A DNA stretch of 64,000 nucleotides from Phycicoccus avicenniae (GTDB taxonomy: Bacteria; Actinomycetota; Actinomycetes; Actinomycetales; Dermatophilaceae). The position numbers were made by a program, and so were the translations under genes. The notes under the pieces were generated by a model. It was given only the letters and a program-made list of their open reading frames with translations, was not told the DNA's origin and ran no database searches. This document shows, piece by piece, positions 1-7,771 of the stretch (its first letter is position 1; every line of letters starts with the position of its first letter). The DNA lies in assembly GCF_018139485.1 (NCBI RefSeq), contig NZ_JAGSNF010000006.1:62001-126000 (forward strand), in the 5' to 3' direction.

Positions 1-1
1 C

Positions 2-865
2 CAGTCCTTCGCCGTCATCGGCCTGCACCGGGCCGCGCCGGGCGGCGCGAGCGCCGACGCGTCGGCCTACCTCGCCGCGCAGCAGTGCCCGGGGGGTGGC
101 TTCGCCCTCACGATGACCGACGCCGGCTGCTCGGACGACGCGAACGCCGACCCCGACGCCACGGCGATGGCCGTCCAGGCGCTCGACGCGGTGGGCGGCT
201 ACTCCGCCGAGACGGGCGCCGGGCTCGACTACCTCGCCGGCCTCCAGGACGCGGACGGGGGCAACGGCGGTGGCGGCCCCACCGCGCCGGTCAACGCCAA
301 CAGCACCGGGCTCGCCGGCCAGGCCTACCTCGCGGGCGGTCGCACGGCGCAGGCCCGGTCCAGCGCGTCCTTCCTCACCGACCTCCAGCTCGGGTGCGAC
401 GTGGCCGCCCCGCTACGTGGTGCCGTCGCGTACGACGAGGCGCGCTTCGACGCCGCGACGGCCGCGGGCCAGGACGCCGCACCCAGCGACCAGGACCGTC
501 GCTCCACGGCCCAGGCCCTGCTCGCCCTCGCGGGGGTCCCGCTCGGGACGGTGACCGCCACGGGCGCCGCCGCCGAGGCCCCGGAGCTCGCGTGCGCCGA
601 GCCGGAGCCCACGGCGACGCCGACGGCCACCCCGACCGCCACCCCCGGCGACCCGACGGCGGAGCCCACGGCCGACGCCTCGGACGAGCCGACCTCCGGC
701 GCCGTCGGCGGCGGGTCCGACACCCCCGTCGCGGCGGGCCCCACGGGCGCGCTCGCCCAGACCGGCACGGACCCGATCCTGCCGGTCGCACTCGGGCTGC
801 TGCTCCTCGTGCTCGGCGCCGCCGCCGCGTACGCCTCGAAGCGGCAGCGAGGGGCGCACGCCTGA
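2..865 (+). CDS. Prenyltransferase/squalene-oxidase-repeat surface protein with sortase anchor (5' partial)
   Basis: The reading frame is open from the first bases of the window, so the start lies upstream. The visible N-terminal part has repeats of the prenyltransferase/squalene-cyclase alpha-alpha barrel type (for example LAAQQCPGGGFALT and LAGLQDADGG). A Pro/Thr/Ala-rich linker follows. The C-terminus has an LAQTG sortase-like motif, a hydrophobic helix and a basic KRQRGA tail, so the protein is probably attached to the cell wall. Its stop overlaps the next start (TGATG). The next gene encodes a DUF4430 protein and is followed by an ECF importer. An alpha barrel plus a DUF4430 domain is the architecture of animal intrinsic factor and transcobalamin, so I infer a cobalamin-capture role. 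It could equally bind another ligand. Confidence 0.7.
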   Translation, partial: QSFAVIGLHRAAPGGASADASAYLAAQQCPGGGFALTMTDAGCSDDANADPDATAMAVQALDAVGGYSAETGAGLDYLAGLQDADGGNGGGGPTAPVNANSTGLAGQAYLAGGRTAQARSSASFLTDLQLGCDVAAPLRGAVAYDEARFDAATAAGQDAAPSDQDRRSTAQALLALAGVPLGTVTATGAAAEAPELACAEPEPTATPTATPTATPGDPTAEPTADASDEPTSGAVGGGSDTPVAAGPTGALAQTGTDPILPVALGLLLLVLGAAAAYASKRQRGAHA

Positions 866-1788
866 TGCGGCGCGGCATCGCCTCCCGTCTCCTCGGGACG
901 CTCGCGGCGGCGGGGCTGGCCTCGGCCGGCCTCGTCGCCGCGGCGGCGCCCGCCCAGGCCGCCGCCTGCGAGGGCACGTCCGGCGTCACCGTCGTCGTGG
1001 ACTTCGGCGGCTCCACCCAGGTCCGGTGCGCCGCAGGTGACCCCGGGTCCGGGCTCGCGGCCCTCGCGGCCGCCGGCTTCTCCGTGACCCAGGTGCAGAC
1101 CCAGCCCGGGTTCGTCTGCCGGATCGACGGCGCCCCGAGCAGCGACCCGTGCCGCAACACCCCGCCGACGACGGCCTACTGGTCCTACTGGCACGCCTCG
1201 CGGGGCGGGTCGTGGTCCTACAGCAACCTCGGCGCGGGGTCCTACGACCCGGCACCGGGCAGCGTCGAGGGCTGGTCCTTCGGCGGGGGCGGTCAGCCCG
1301 GCACCGCCCCTCCGGCGCCGACCCGCACGACCGCACCGGCACCGACGACCACCCCGAAGAAGACCTCCACCCCGAAGCCGACGTCCGGAGGGTCGTCGAC
1401 GACGCCGTCCCGCGGGGGGTCCGGTGGCGGGTCCACCTCCGGCGGGTCCGGCGGGACGACCTCCGGTGGCTCCTCGACGGGTGGCGGCACCGGCGGAGGC
1501 GCCGACGCCGACGACCCCACGGCCTCCCCTTCGGCGACGAGGAAGCCGCCCCGCGCGAAGGCCTCCCCGAGCCCGAGCGCGTCGGACAGCGTTACGCCCT
1601 CCTCGTCGGCCACGCCGTCGGACGCCCCCGGCGATGCACCGAGCGAGGACCCCCGGGAGCTCGCCGCGTCGCCGACCTCCGCCACGGGGTCCGGGTCGGG
1701 CACGGGCACGCTCCTCACCGGGCTGGGGCTCGCCGCGCTCGTCGCCGCGGGCGCCGGCTGGACGATGTGGCGACGGCGCAGCGCCTGA
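865..1788 (+). CDS. DUF4430 (transcobalamin-C-terminal-like) surface protein
   Basis: 307 aa. A signal peptide with Ala-rich h-region and AQA cleavage-like site occupies about residues 1-32. A DUF4430-like beta domain follows (about 33-145), with the typical aromatic core around TTAYWSYWHA and a GWSFG end. Then comes a long Thr/Ser/Gly/Pro-rich low-complexity stalk and a C-terminal membrane helix ending in basic residues (WRRRSA). The ATG overlaps the stop of the preceding surface protein, so the two are translationally coupled. In vertebrate B12 carriers this domain supplies the second half of the binding site. I infer that it works with the upstream barrel protein to present ligand to the ECF importer encoded next. 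Confidence 0.72.
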   Translation: MRRGIASRLLGTLAAAGLASAGLVAAAAPAQAAACEGTSGVTVVVDFGGSTQVRCAAGDPGSGLAALAAAGFSVTQVQTQPGFVCRIDGAPSSDPCRNTPPTTAYWSYWHASRGGSWSYSNLGAGSYDPAPGSVEGWSFGGGGQPGTAPPAPTRTTAPAPTTTPKKTSTPKPTSGGSSTTPSRGGSGGGSTSGGSGGTTSGGSSTGGGTGGGADADDPTASPSATRKPPRAKASPSPSASDSVTPSSSATPSDAPGDAPSEDPRELAASPTSATGSGSGTGTLLTGLGLAALVAAGAGWTMWRRRSA

Positions 1789-1800
1789 GGTGAGCACGCC

Positions 1801-2979
1801 GTGAGCCGCGCGCTGCCCCGGAGCGTCCACCCCGCCGCCTGGTGGGCGTGGGCGCTCGGGCTCGCCGTGGCCGTGAGCACGACGACGAACCCGCTGGTGC
1901 TGCTCCTCGCCCTCGCCGTGGCGGCCCTCGTCGTCGCCGCTCGGCGCGGGTCCTCGCCGTGGGCCCGGGCCTTCCGGCTCTACCTGTGGCTCGGCCTGGC
2001 GATCGTCGTCCTGCGGGTCGTCCTCCATGTCGTCGTGGGGCTGAAGGTCGGCACGGTCCGGGTCCTGCCGCTCCCGGAGGCGACACTGCCGTCGTGGGCG
2101 GCCGGCATCCAGCTCGGTGGGGACGTGTACCTCGAGGGCCTGCTCGGTGCCGCGACCCTGGGGCTGCGGCTCGCGGTCATCATCGCGTGCATCGGGGCGG
2201 CCAACGCCCTGGCGAACCCCAAGCGCCTCCTGCGCACCCTTCCCGGGGCGCTCCACGAGGTGGGCGCAGCGGTCGTCGTGTCGGTCTCCGTCGCGCCACA
2301 GCTCGCGGAGTCGGTCGTCCGCGTGCGCCGGGCGCGGCGGCTGCGGGGCGACGACCGGCGCGGTATCCGGGCCGTCCCCGCCGTCGCGCTGCCCGTGCTC
2401 GAGGACACCCTGGAGCGCTCGCTCGTCCTCGCGGCGGCGATGGACTCCCGCGGGTACGGCCGGTCGGGGACCGCGCCCGCGACGACGCGCCTGGTGAGCG
2501 GCCTGCTCACCCTCGGCGGCCTCCTCGCCTGTGCGGTGGGGCTGTACGGCATCCTCGACGCGACGACGCCCGCGCTCATGGGCACCCCGGCGCTGGTCGC
2601 CGGGCTGGCTCTCTGCGGCGGCGGGCTGTGGCTCGGTGGCCGGCACGTCACCCGGACGACCTACCGTCCCGACCCCTGGCGCGGCCCGGAGTGGCTGACC
2701 CTCGCGTGCGGCGCGGCGGCGGCCGCGGCCGGGACCGTCGTCCTGCGGACCGACCCGGACGCCCTGTCGATGCCCCTCTCCCCGCTCGCCGTCCCCGACC
2801 TTCCCCTCCTCGCGGTCGCCGGGCTGCTCGTCGCGGCCCTGCCCGCGTTCCTCACCCCCGAGCCGCCGGCAGCCCCGTCCCGCCGGCCGGCGCGGGGCGC
2901 GGGGACGGCCCGGGCCGCCCGGGAGGCGCGGCCCTCGGCCCCGGCCCCCACCCCACGGAAGGAGACGGCCGGTGTCTGA
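1801..2979 (+). CDS. ecfT: ECF transporter transmembrane (T) component, CbiQ/EcfT family
   Basis: 392 aa from a GTG start, somewhat longer than usual because of a Pro/Ala/Arg-rich C-terminal tail. It has several hydrophobic segments. It also carries the EcfT cytoplasmic coupling-helix signature: an Arg-rich stretch (RRARRLRGDDR), then an AAAMDSRGYG motif that contacts the ATPases. EcfT joins the substrate-binding S component to the ATPase pair in energy-coupling-factor importers. It sits 12 bases after the DUF4430 gene and overlaps the ATPase gene by 8 bases. With the S component two genes on, the importer is complete within this operon. Confidence 0.9.
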   Translation: MSRALPRSVHPAAWWAWALGLAVAVSTTTNPLVLLLALAVAALVVAARRGSSPWARAFRLYLWLGLAIVVLRVVLHVVVGLKVGTVRVLPLPEATLPSWAAGIQLGGDVYLEGLLGAATLGLRLAVIIACIGAANALANPKRLLRTLPGALHEVGAAVVVSVSVAPQLAESVVRVRRARRLRGDDRRGIRAVPAVALPVLEDTLERSLVLAAAMDSRGYGRSGTAPATTRLVSGLLTLGGLLACAVGLYGILDATTPALMGTPALVAGLALCGGGLWLGGRHVTRTTYRPDPWRGPEWLTLACGAAAAAAGTVVLRTDPDALSMPLSPLAVPDLPLLAVAGLLVAALPAFLTPEPPAAPSRRPARGAGTARAAREARPSAPAPTPRKETAGV

Positions 2980-4615
2980 GCCCGCCGTCCTCCTCGAGTC
3001 AGTGTCCGTCGTCCCGGCGGGTGCCGACCGGCCGGTGCTGCGCGACGTCGACCTCGCGGTCGAGGAGGGCGAGCTCGCGCTCGTCGTCGGCCGGACCGGC
3101 TCGGGCAAGTCGACCCTGCTCGGCGCGATGTGCGGCCGGGTGCCGCACTTCACCGGCGGGACGCTCCACGGGCGCGTCCTCGTCCGGGGTCGCGACACCC
3201 GGCAGCACCGGCCGCGGGACCTCGCCGACGTCGTCGGGGTCGTGGGGCAGGACCCGCTCGCCGGCTTCGTCACCGACACCGTCGAGGAGGAGCTGGCGTA
3301 CGGGATGGAGCAGCTCGGACTGCCCTCCGCCACGATGCGCAAGCGGGTCGAGGAGACCCTGGACGTCCTCGGCATCCCCGAGCTGCGCCACGTGCCGCTG
3401 CGCGAGCTGTCCGGCGGCCAGCAGCAGCGGGTCGCGATCGGGTCCGTCCTCACCGCGCACCCGCGGCTCGTCCTGCTCGACGAGCCGACGTCGGCGCTGG
3501 ACCCCACCGGGGCGGAGGAGGTCCTCGCGACGGTCACCCGCCTCGTCCACGACCTCGGTGTCACCGTCGTCGTCGCCGAGCACCGGGTCGAGCGCGTCCT
3601 GCACCACGCCGACCGCGTCGTCCACGTCTCCCCCGGCGGAGAGGTCCGGGCCGGCCTCCCCGCCGACGTCATGGAGTGGAGCGACATCGCGCCGCCCGTC
3701 GTCGAGCTCGGCCGCTGGGCGGGGTGGCGCCCGCTGCCGCTGTCGGTGCGCGACGCCCGCCGCGCCGCGGGCGACCTGCGGGACCGCCTCGACGGCGCGC
3801 CCGTCCCGACCGGCCGCGGCGCCGCCGGCGCCCCCGTCCTGCGGGCCCGTGACGTCGTCGTGCGCCACCCCGGGGACGTCGTCGCCGTCGCGGGCGTCGA
3901 CGTCGACCTCCTGCCCGGTCAGGTCGCGGCCGTCATGGGGCGCAACGGGTCGGGCAAGTCCTCGCTGCTGTGGGCCCTCCAGGGCAGCGGCGCCCTCACG
4001 GCCGGGCGCGTCGAGGTGCTCGACTCCGAGGGTCGGTCGGTCCGCCCGGCCGACCTCTCGCCCGCCCGCCGTCGCTCCCGGGTGGGGCTGGTGCCGCAGA
4101 CCGCGACCGACCTGCTCTACCTCGACACCGTCGGCGGCGAGTGCGCCCAGGCCGACGCCGAGAGCGACGCCCCCGGCGGGACGTGTGCCGCGCTCCTCGA
4201 GCGCTTCGCCCCCGGCATCCCCGACGGCCGCCACCCGCGTGACCTGTCCGAGGGCCAGAAGCTCTCGCTCGTCCTCGCGGTGCAGCTGACGGCGGACCCG
4301 CCCGTCCTCCTCCTCGACGAGCCGACCCGCGGCCTCGACCCCGGCGCCAAGGCGGCGCTCGCCGACACCCTCCACGACCTCGCCGGCCGGGGCCGGTCCG
4401 TGCTCGTCTCGACCCACGACGTCGAGTTCGTCGCCGAGTGCGCCGACCGGGTGCTCGTCATGGCGACCGGCGAGGTCGTCGCCGACGGGCCGACCGCCGA
4501 CGTCGTCGTCTCCTCCCCCGCCTTCGCCCCGCAGGTCTCCAAGGTGCTGACGCCCGCGCCCTGGCTCACCGTCGGCGCCGTCCGCGACGCCGCGTCCCGG
4601 GCGGGGGCGTCGTGA
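2972..4615 (+). CDS. ECF transporter fused double ATPase (EcfA1-EcfA2)
   Basis: 547 aa, GTG start. Two ABC ATPase domains lie in tandem. The first has Walker A GRTGSGKST, signature LSGGQQQRVAIG and Walker B VLLDEPTSALDP. The second has Walker A GRNGSGKSS, a degenerate signature DLSEGQKLSL and Walker B LLLDEPTRGLDP. Fusing the two ECF ATPases in one chain is common in actinobacteria. The protein hydrolyses ATP to drive uptake through EcfT and the S component. It overlaps both neighbours, which indicates one operon. The weak second signature suggests that the two ATP sites are not equivalent. Confidence 0.92.
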   Translation: MSEPAVLLESVSVVPAGADRPVLRDVDLAVEEGELALVVGRTGSGKSTLLGAMCGRVPHFTGGTLHGRVLVRGRDTRQHRPRDLADVVGVVGQDPLAGFVTDTVEEELAYGMEQLGLPSATMRKRVEETLDVLGIPELRHVPLRELSGGQQQRVAIGSVLTAHPRLVLLDEPTSALDPTGAEEVLATVTRLVHDLGVTVVVAEHRVERVLHHADRVVHVSPGGEVRAGLPADVMEWSDIAPPVVELGRWAGWRPLPLSVRDARRAAGDLRDRLDGAPVPTGRGAAGAPVLRARDVVVRHPGDVVAVAGVDVDLLPGQVAAVMGRNGSGKSSLLWALQGSGALTAGRVEVLDSEGRSVRPADLSPARRRSRVGLVPQTATDLLYLDTVGGECAQADAESDAPGGTCAALLERFAPGIPDGRHPRDLSEGQKLSLVLAVQLTADPPVLLLDEPTRGLDPGAKAALADTLHDLAGRGRSVLVSTHDVEFVAECADRVLVMATGEVVADGPTADVVVSSPAFAPQVSKVLTPAPWLTVGAVRDAASRAGAS

Positions 4616-5445
4616 GCGCCGATCGGGGACCGCGGCTGCGGGCCATCGAGCTGCGCCCCCGCTCGACGGCCGCCGTCGCGCTCGTGAGCGTCGCCGGGCT
4701 CGTCGCCTTCGGCTGGCCGCTGTTCGTCAGTCCCGAGTCGGGCCTCGCCCACGGCGGGGACGCCCCGCTCGTCTTCGCCCTCGTCCTGCCGCTGCTGCTC
4801 GCCGTCGTCCTCGCCGAGATCGCCGAGGGCGGCCTCGACGTCAAGGCCGTCGCGATGCTCGGCGTCCTGTCGGCGGTGGGCGCCGCGCTGCGTCCGCTCG
4901 GCGCCGGGACGGCCGGGCTCGAGACCGTCTTCTTCCTCCTCGTCCTCGGCGGACGGGTCTTCGGGCCGGGGTTCGGCTTCGTGCAGGGGGCGGTGACGCT
5001 CTTCGCCTCCGCCCTCATCACCGGCGGCGTCGGTCCGTGGCTGCCGTTCCAGATGCTCGGGGCGGCGTGGGTCGGCTGGGGCGCCGGACTACTGCCCCGG
5101 GCGTCCGGCCGACGCGAGGTCGCGCTGCTCGCCGGCTACGGGGCGCTGTCGGGGCTCGCCTACGGGCTGCTCCTCAACTTCTCGTTCTGGCCGTTCGCGA
5201 CCGGCGGCGACGGACAGCTGTCCTTCGTGCCCGGCGCGCCGGTCGCCGAGAACCTCCACACCTTCCTCGTCTTCAGCGTGTCGACGAGCCTCGGCTGGGA
5301 CCTCGGGCGGGCGCTGACGAACGTCGTGCTCATCACGGTGACCGCCCGACCGGTCCTCGGGGCGTTGCGGCGGGCGGCCCGGCGCGCCGCGTTCGACGCC
5401 CCGGTGACCTTCGAGGACCGGCCGTTGGCACAATCGCAGCCATGA
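4612..5445 (+). CDS. ECF transporter substrate-specific (S) component
   Basis: 277 aa from a GTG overlapping the ATPase stop. About six hydrophobic helices are visible, with long Ala/Gly/Leu runs and the small-residue face (ALRPLGAGTAGLET, FGPGFGFVQGA) typical of ECF S subunits that dock onto EcfT. S components bind the vitamin or metal. The substrate cannot be read from sequence alone, but linkage to barrel and DUF4430 surface proteins suggests a cobalamin-type substrate. A four-base ATGA overlap leads into the following Nudix-like gene. Confidence 0.85.
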   Translation: MSADRGPRLRAIELRPRSTAAVALVSVAGLVAFGWPLFVSPESGLAHGGDAPLVFALVLPLLLAVVLAEIAEGGLDVKAVAMLGVLSAVGAALRPLGAGTAGLETVFFLLVLGGRVFGPGFGFVQGAVTLFASALITGGVGPWLPFQMLGAAWVGWGAGLLPRASGRREVALLAGYGALSGLAYGLLLNFSFWPFATGGDGQLSFVPGAPVAENLHTFLVFSVSTSLGWDLGRALTNVVLITVTARPVLGALRRAARRAAFDAPVTFEDRPLAQSQP

Positions 5446-5981
5446 GCCCCCTCGACCTGGACCGCGACCCCGCCTGGCTGAGCCGGGAGGAGCTCGACCA
5501 GGCCCGCGAGCGCCTGCCGATCCTGTACGTCGACGCGGTCCCCGTCCGGGTCGACGACCGCGGCGAGGTGACCCACGTCGGCATCCTCCTGCGGATCGAC
5601 GACGGCGGGACGGTGTGCCGCGAGCTCGTCGGCGGCCGGGTGCTGCACCACGAGCGGGTGCGGGACGCCCTCATGCGTCATCTCGAGAAGGACCTCGGGC
5701 CGGTCGCCCTCCCCCGCGTGCCGGTGGCGCCGCAGCCGTTCACCGTCGCGGAGTACTTCCCGACGCCGGGCGTCACCCCCTTCCACGACCCGCGCCAGCA
5801 CGCGGTGTCGCTCGCCTACGTCGTCCCGGTCGCCGGAGACTGCGCCCCGCAGAACGACGCCCTCGACCTCACCTGGCTCACCCCCGACGAGGCCCTCGAC
5901 CCGGGGGTGCAGGCCGAGATGGACCGCGGTCACGGCGTGCTGCTGCGCCAGGCGCTCGCCCACCTGGGCCACCCCGTCTGA
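5442..5981 (+). CDS. Nudix-fold family protein (DUF4916-like)
   Basis: 179 aa. The sequence runs from PAWLSREELDQARERLPILYVDAVPVRVDDRG to a C-terminal helix with the spacing of actinobacterial Nudix-family DUF4916 proteins. A canonical Nudix box (GX5EX7REUXEEXGU) is not present; the corresponding region reads ELVGGRVLHHERVRDALMRHLEKDLG, so catalytic hydrolysis is doubtful. The start is fixed by the ATGA overlap with the S-component stop. It may simply be co-transcribed with the importer. Confidence 0.7.
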   Translation: MSPLDLDRDPAWLSREELDQARERLPILYVDAVPVRVDDRGEVTHVGILLRIDDGGTVCRELVGGRVLHHERVRDALMRHLEKDLGPVALPRVPVAPQPFTVAEYFPTPGVTPFHDPRQHAVSLAYVVPVAGDCAPQNDALDLTWLTPDEALDPGVQAEMDRGHGVLLRQALAHLGHPV

Positions 5982-6023
5982 CCGACCCCCCGTGCCCTCC
6001 GCGTCGTCGAGGGCGGCGCCGGG

Positions 6024-6731
6024 TCAGGCCTGGGCGGCGACCGAGGTGTCGGCGCAGAGCACCCCGCGGTTGCCCTCGGGGTCGGCGAGCACCGTGAGGC
6101 CCGGCGACCCGCTGTCGTCGACGACGATCCCGCCGGCGGCGAGGACCGCGGCGACCCGCGCCTCGACGACCTCCCGGGCGACGTAGACCTCGACGTGGAC
6201 CCGCTGGCCGGTGGGCCCGCCGTCGGCGCCGTCGTCGAACCACAGGTTCGGCACCCTGGCGGTCGCGTCCCGGACCTCGTCGCCGGGGCTGCCCCGACCC
6301 TGGTCCTCCGGGTCGCCCGTGAGCAGGGCTGCCCACACCGGGGCGCACGTCGCCGAGGTCGTGACGTCGAGGCCGAGCTCGACCTCCGACACCGCCGCCG
6401 GGTCGGCGGCGAGGCCGTGCTCGGCGGCGATCCCGGTGATCGTCCGGGCGAGGTCGACGTCCTGCCGGGTCACCCACTCGACGACGTACTCGCTGCCCTC
6501 GTCGTCGCGGTACACGGCGTCGTCGCTCACGAGCTCGAGGTCGACGTGGCCGCGTCCGACGACGACCCGCGGGTGGTGCCCGACCGCGTCGCCGGCCGCC
6601 GCGACGTCCGCGACGAAGCGCGCGCCGGCCGTGAAGCCCTCGGTCAGGTAGCGGGCGTGCAGCCCCTGCGCCAGCTTGCGCCAGTCGGTGAGCCCCGCCC
6701 CGGCGATCTCCGTCCCCCTCAGCATGTCCAT
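6024..6731 (-). CDS. Pterin-4a-carbinolamine-dehydratase-like / VOC (glyoxalase-fold) fusion
   Basis: 235 aa. The first 110 residues look like a PCD/DCoH domain: LTDWRKLAQ, an AVGHHPRVVVGRGHVDLEL core and a VTRQDVDLARTI ending. The active-site HHP pair is present, but the later conserved His is not seen, so dehydratase activity is uncertain. The second half is a VOC-like domain (NLWFDD, VHVEVYVAREVVEARVAAVLAAGG, VLADPEGNRGVL). Such fusions occur in actinobacteria and are mostly uncharacterised. It converges with the preceding Nudix-like gene across about 40 bases. Confidence 0.72.
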   Translation of the reverse strand: MDMLRGTEIAGAGLTDWRKLAQGLHARYLTEGFTAGARFVADVAAAGDAVGHHPRVVVGRGHVDLELVSDDAVYRDDEGSEYVVEWVTRQDVDLARTITGIAAEHGLAADPAAVSEVELGLDVTTSATCAPVWAALLTGDPEDQGRGSPGDEVRDATARVPNLWFDDGADGGPTGQRVHVEVYVAREVVEARVAAVLAAGGIVVDDSGSPGLTVLADPEGNRGVLCADTSVAAQA

Positions 6732-7002
6732 CCCGGGACCCTAGACCCGTCGGCCCCCGGCCGGTACCTCTTCCGGGGCCCGGCACGGACAGGGGGTGCT
6801 CACGAGAAGCACCGGATCCGGTGGAGACGCTCCGGATCCGGAGCGTTCCGCACGACCCCAGGTCGGAGCAGCGGCGGGAGGGTCGACCACGCCGTGGCGG
6901 GGTGGATGCTCCCCACCGGGCACCCGGGACGGGGGCGAGCACCGCCTCGGGGACGGGGCGACCACGGCCTCGGGGACGGGGCGACCACCGCCCCGGACCG
7001 CG
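6732..7002. repeat. Intergenic region with two GGATCC-centred palindromes, a hairpin repeat and a 23-bp tandem repeat
   Basis: No gene is visible in these 271 bases. There is a 12-bp palindrome ACCGGATCCGGT at 6811-6822 and an 18-bp perfect palindrome CGCTCCGGATCCGGAGCG at 6828-6845. A 38-nt dispersed hairpin element lies at 6876-6913 and a second copy at 46624-46661. A 23-bp unit is repeated twice (6944-6966, 6967-6989). It lies downstream of plsC and upstream of the PCD-VOC gene, both on the minus strand, so it can hold a terminator for one and a promoter for the other. Confidence 0.8.
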
Positions 7003-7755
7003 TCAGCCGGTGAACTCGTCGCGGGTCCGCCGCATGTCGGCGGCGTCCCGCTCGTGCGCCTCCTCGGGCGTCGGCGCCGTGCCGCCGAGCCGCGCGGGGA
7101 CCCACCGCAGGTCCTCGCCCGACAGTGCTGGGTAGGCCGCCTGCTGCCGGTCGAGCAGCGCCTGCATCGCCGCCCGGACCCGGGCCGTCGCGGCCGTGAC
7201 GTCCTCGCGGCGCTCGACCGTGATCGGCTCGCCGACCGCGACGAGGACGGGGATGTTCGCCCTGCCCCGCTGCTTCGGCAGCTCCTTGGTCCACACCCGG
7301 TGCCCGCCCCAGATCGTCGTCGGCAGGATCGGCACGCCGGCCGCCTGGGCGAGCTTGACGGCGCCCGGCTTGAACTCCTTGAGCTCGAAGGAGCGGGACA
7401 TCGTCGCCTCGGGGAAGACCCCGACGATCTCGCCGGCCCTGAGCGCCGTCAGGGCCTCCCGGAAGGCCTGGCCGCCGCTCGCCCGGTCGACGGGGATGTG
7501 CTTCATCCCGCGCATGAGCGGACCGGCGACGGGGTGCCCGAAGATCGACTTCTTCGCCATGAACCGGACGTACCGCCCGTGCTTGCGCGGCGGCAGCCCG
7601 CCGTACATGAAGTCCAGGTAGGAGGTGTGGTTGATCGCCATGACCGCCCCGCCGGTCCGCGGGACGTTCTCCCGCCCCTCGAGGGTGAACCGGGTGCCCT
7701 GGACGAAGAAGAGCGTGCGCGCCGCTCCGACGACGGTGCGGTACAGCGGGTCCAT
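7003..7755 (-). CDS. 1-acyl-sn-glycerol-3-phosphate acyltransferase (PlsC family)
   Basis: 250 aa. It has the acyltransferase motif NHTSYLD (H43, D48) and a second block FPEATMSRSF in the position of the usual FPEGTRS phosphate-binding motif. Further conserved blocks are IPVDR and PILPTTIWG. PlsC enzymes transfer an acyl chain to lysophosphatidate to make phosphatidate at the inner face of the membrane. Actinobacteria carry several paralogues and the exact substrate is not evident. It is transcribed alone, away from the ESX locus, separated from eccC by 16 bases on the same strand. Confidence 0.88.
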   Translation of the reverse strand: MDPLYRTVVGAARTLFFVQGTRFTLEGRENVPRTGGAVMAINHTSYLDFMYGGLPPRKHGRYVRFMAKKSIFGHPVAGPLMRGMKHIPVDRASGGQAFREALTALRAGEIVGVFPEATMSRSFELKEFKPGAVKLAQAAGVPILPTTIWGGHRVWTKELPKQRGRANIPVLVAVGEPITVERREDVTAATARVRAAMQALLDRQQAAYPALSGEDLRWVPARLGGTAPTPEEAHERDAADMRRTRDEFTG

Positions 7756-7771
7756 GAAGACAGCCTAGGGC

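Noticed and set aside
325-3687. Very long minus-strand open frame opposite the surface-protein and ECF genes
   Set aside because: Arg/Pro/Ala-rich translation without any domain; it is the GC-bias shadow of the genes on the plus strand.
6944-6989. Two 23-bp repeats as a CRISPR array
   Set aside because: Only two units with no spacer between them and no cas genes.
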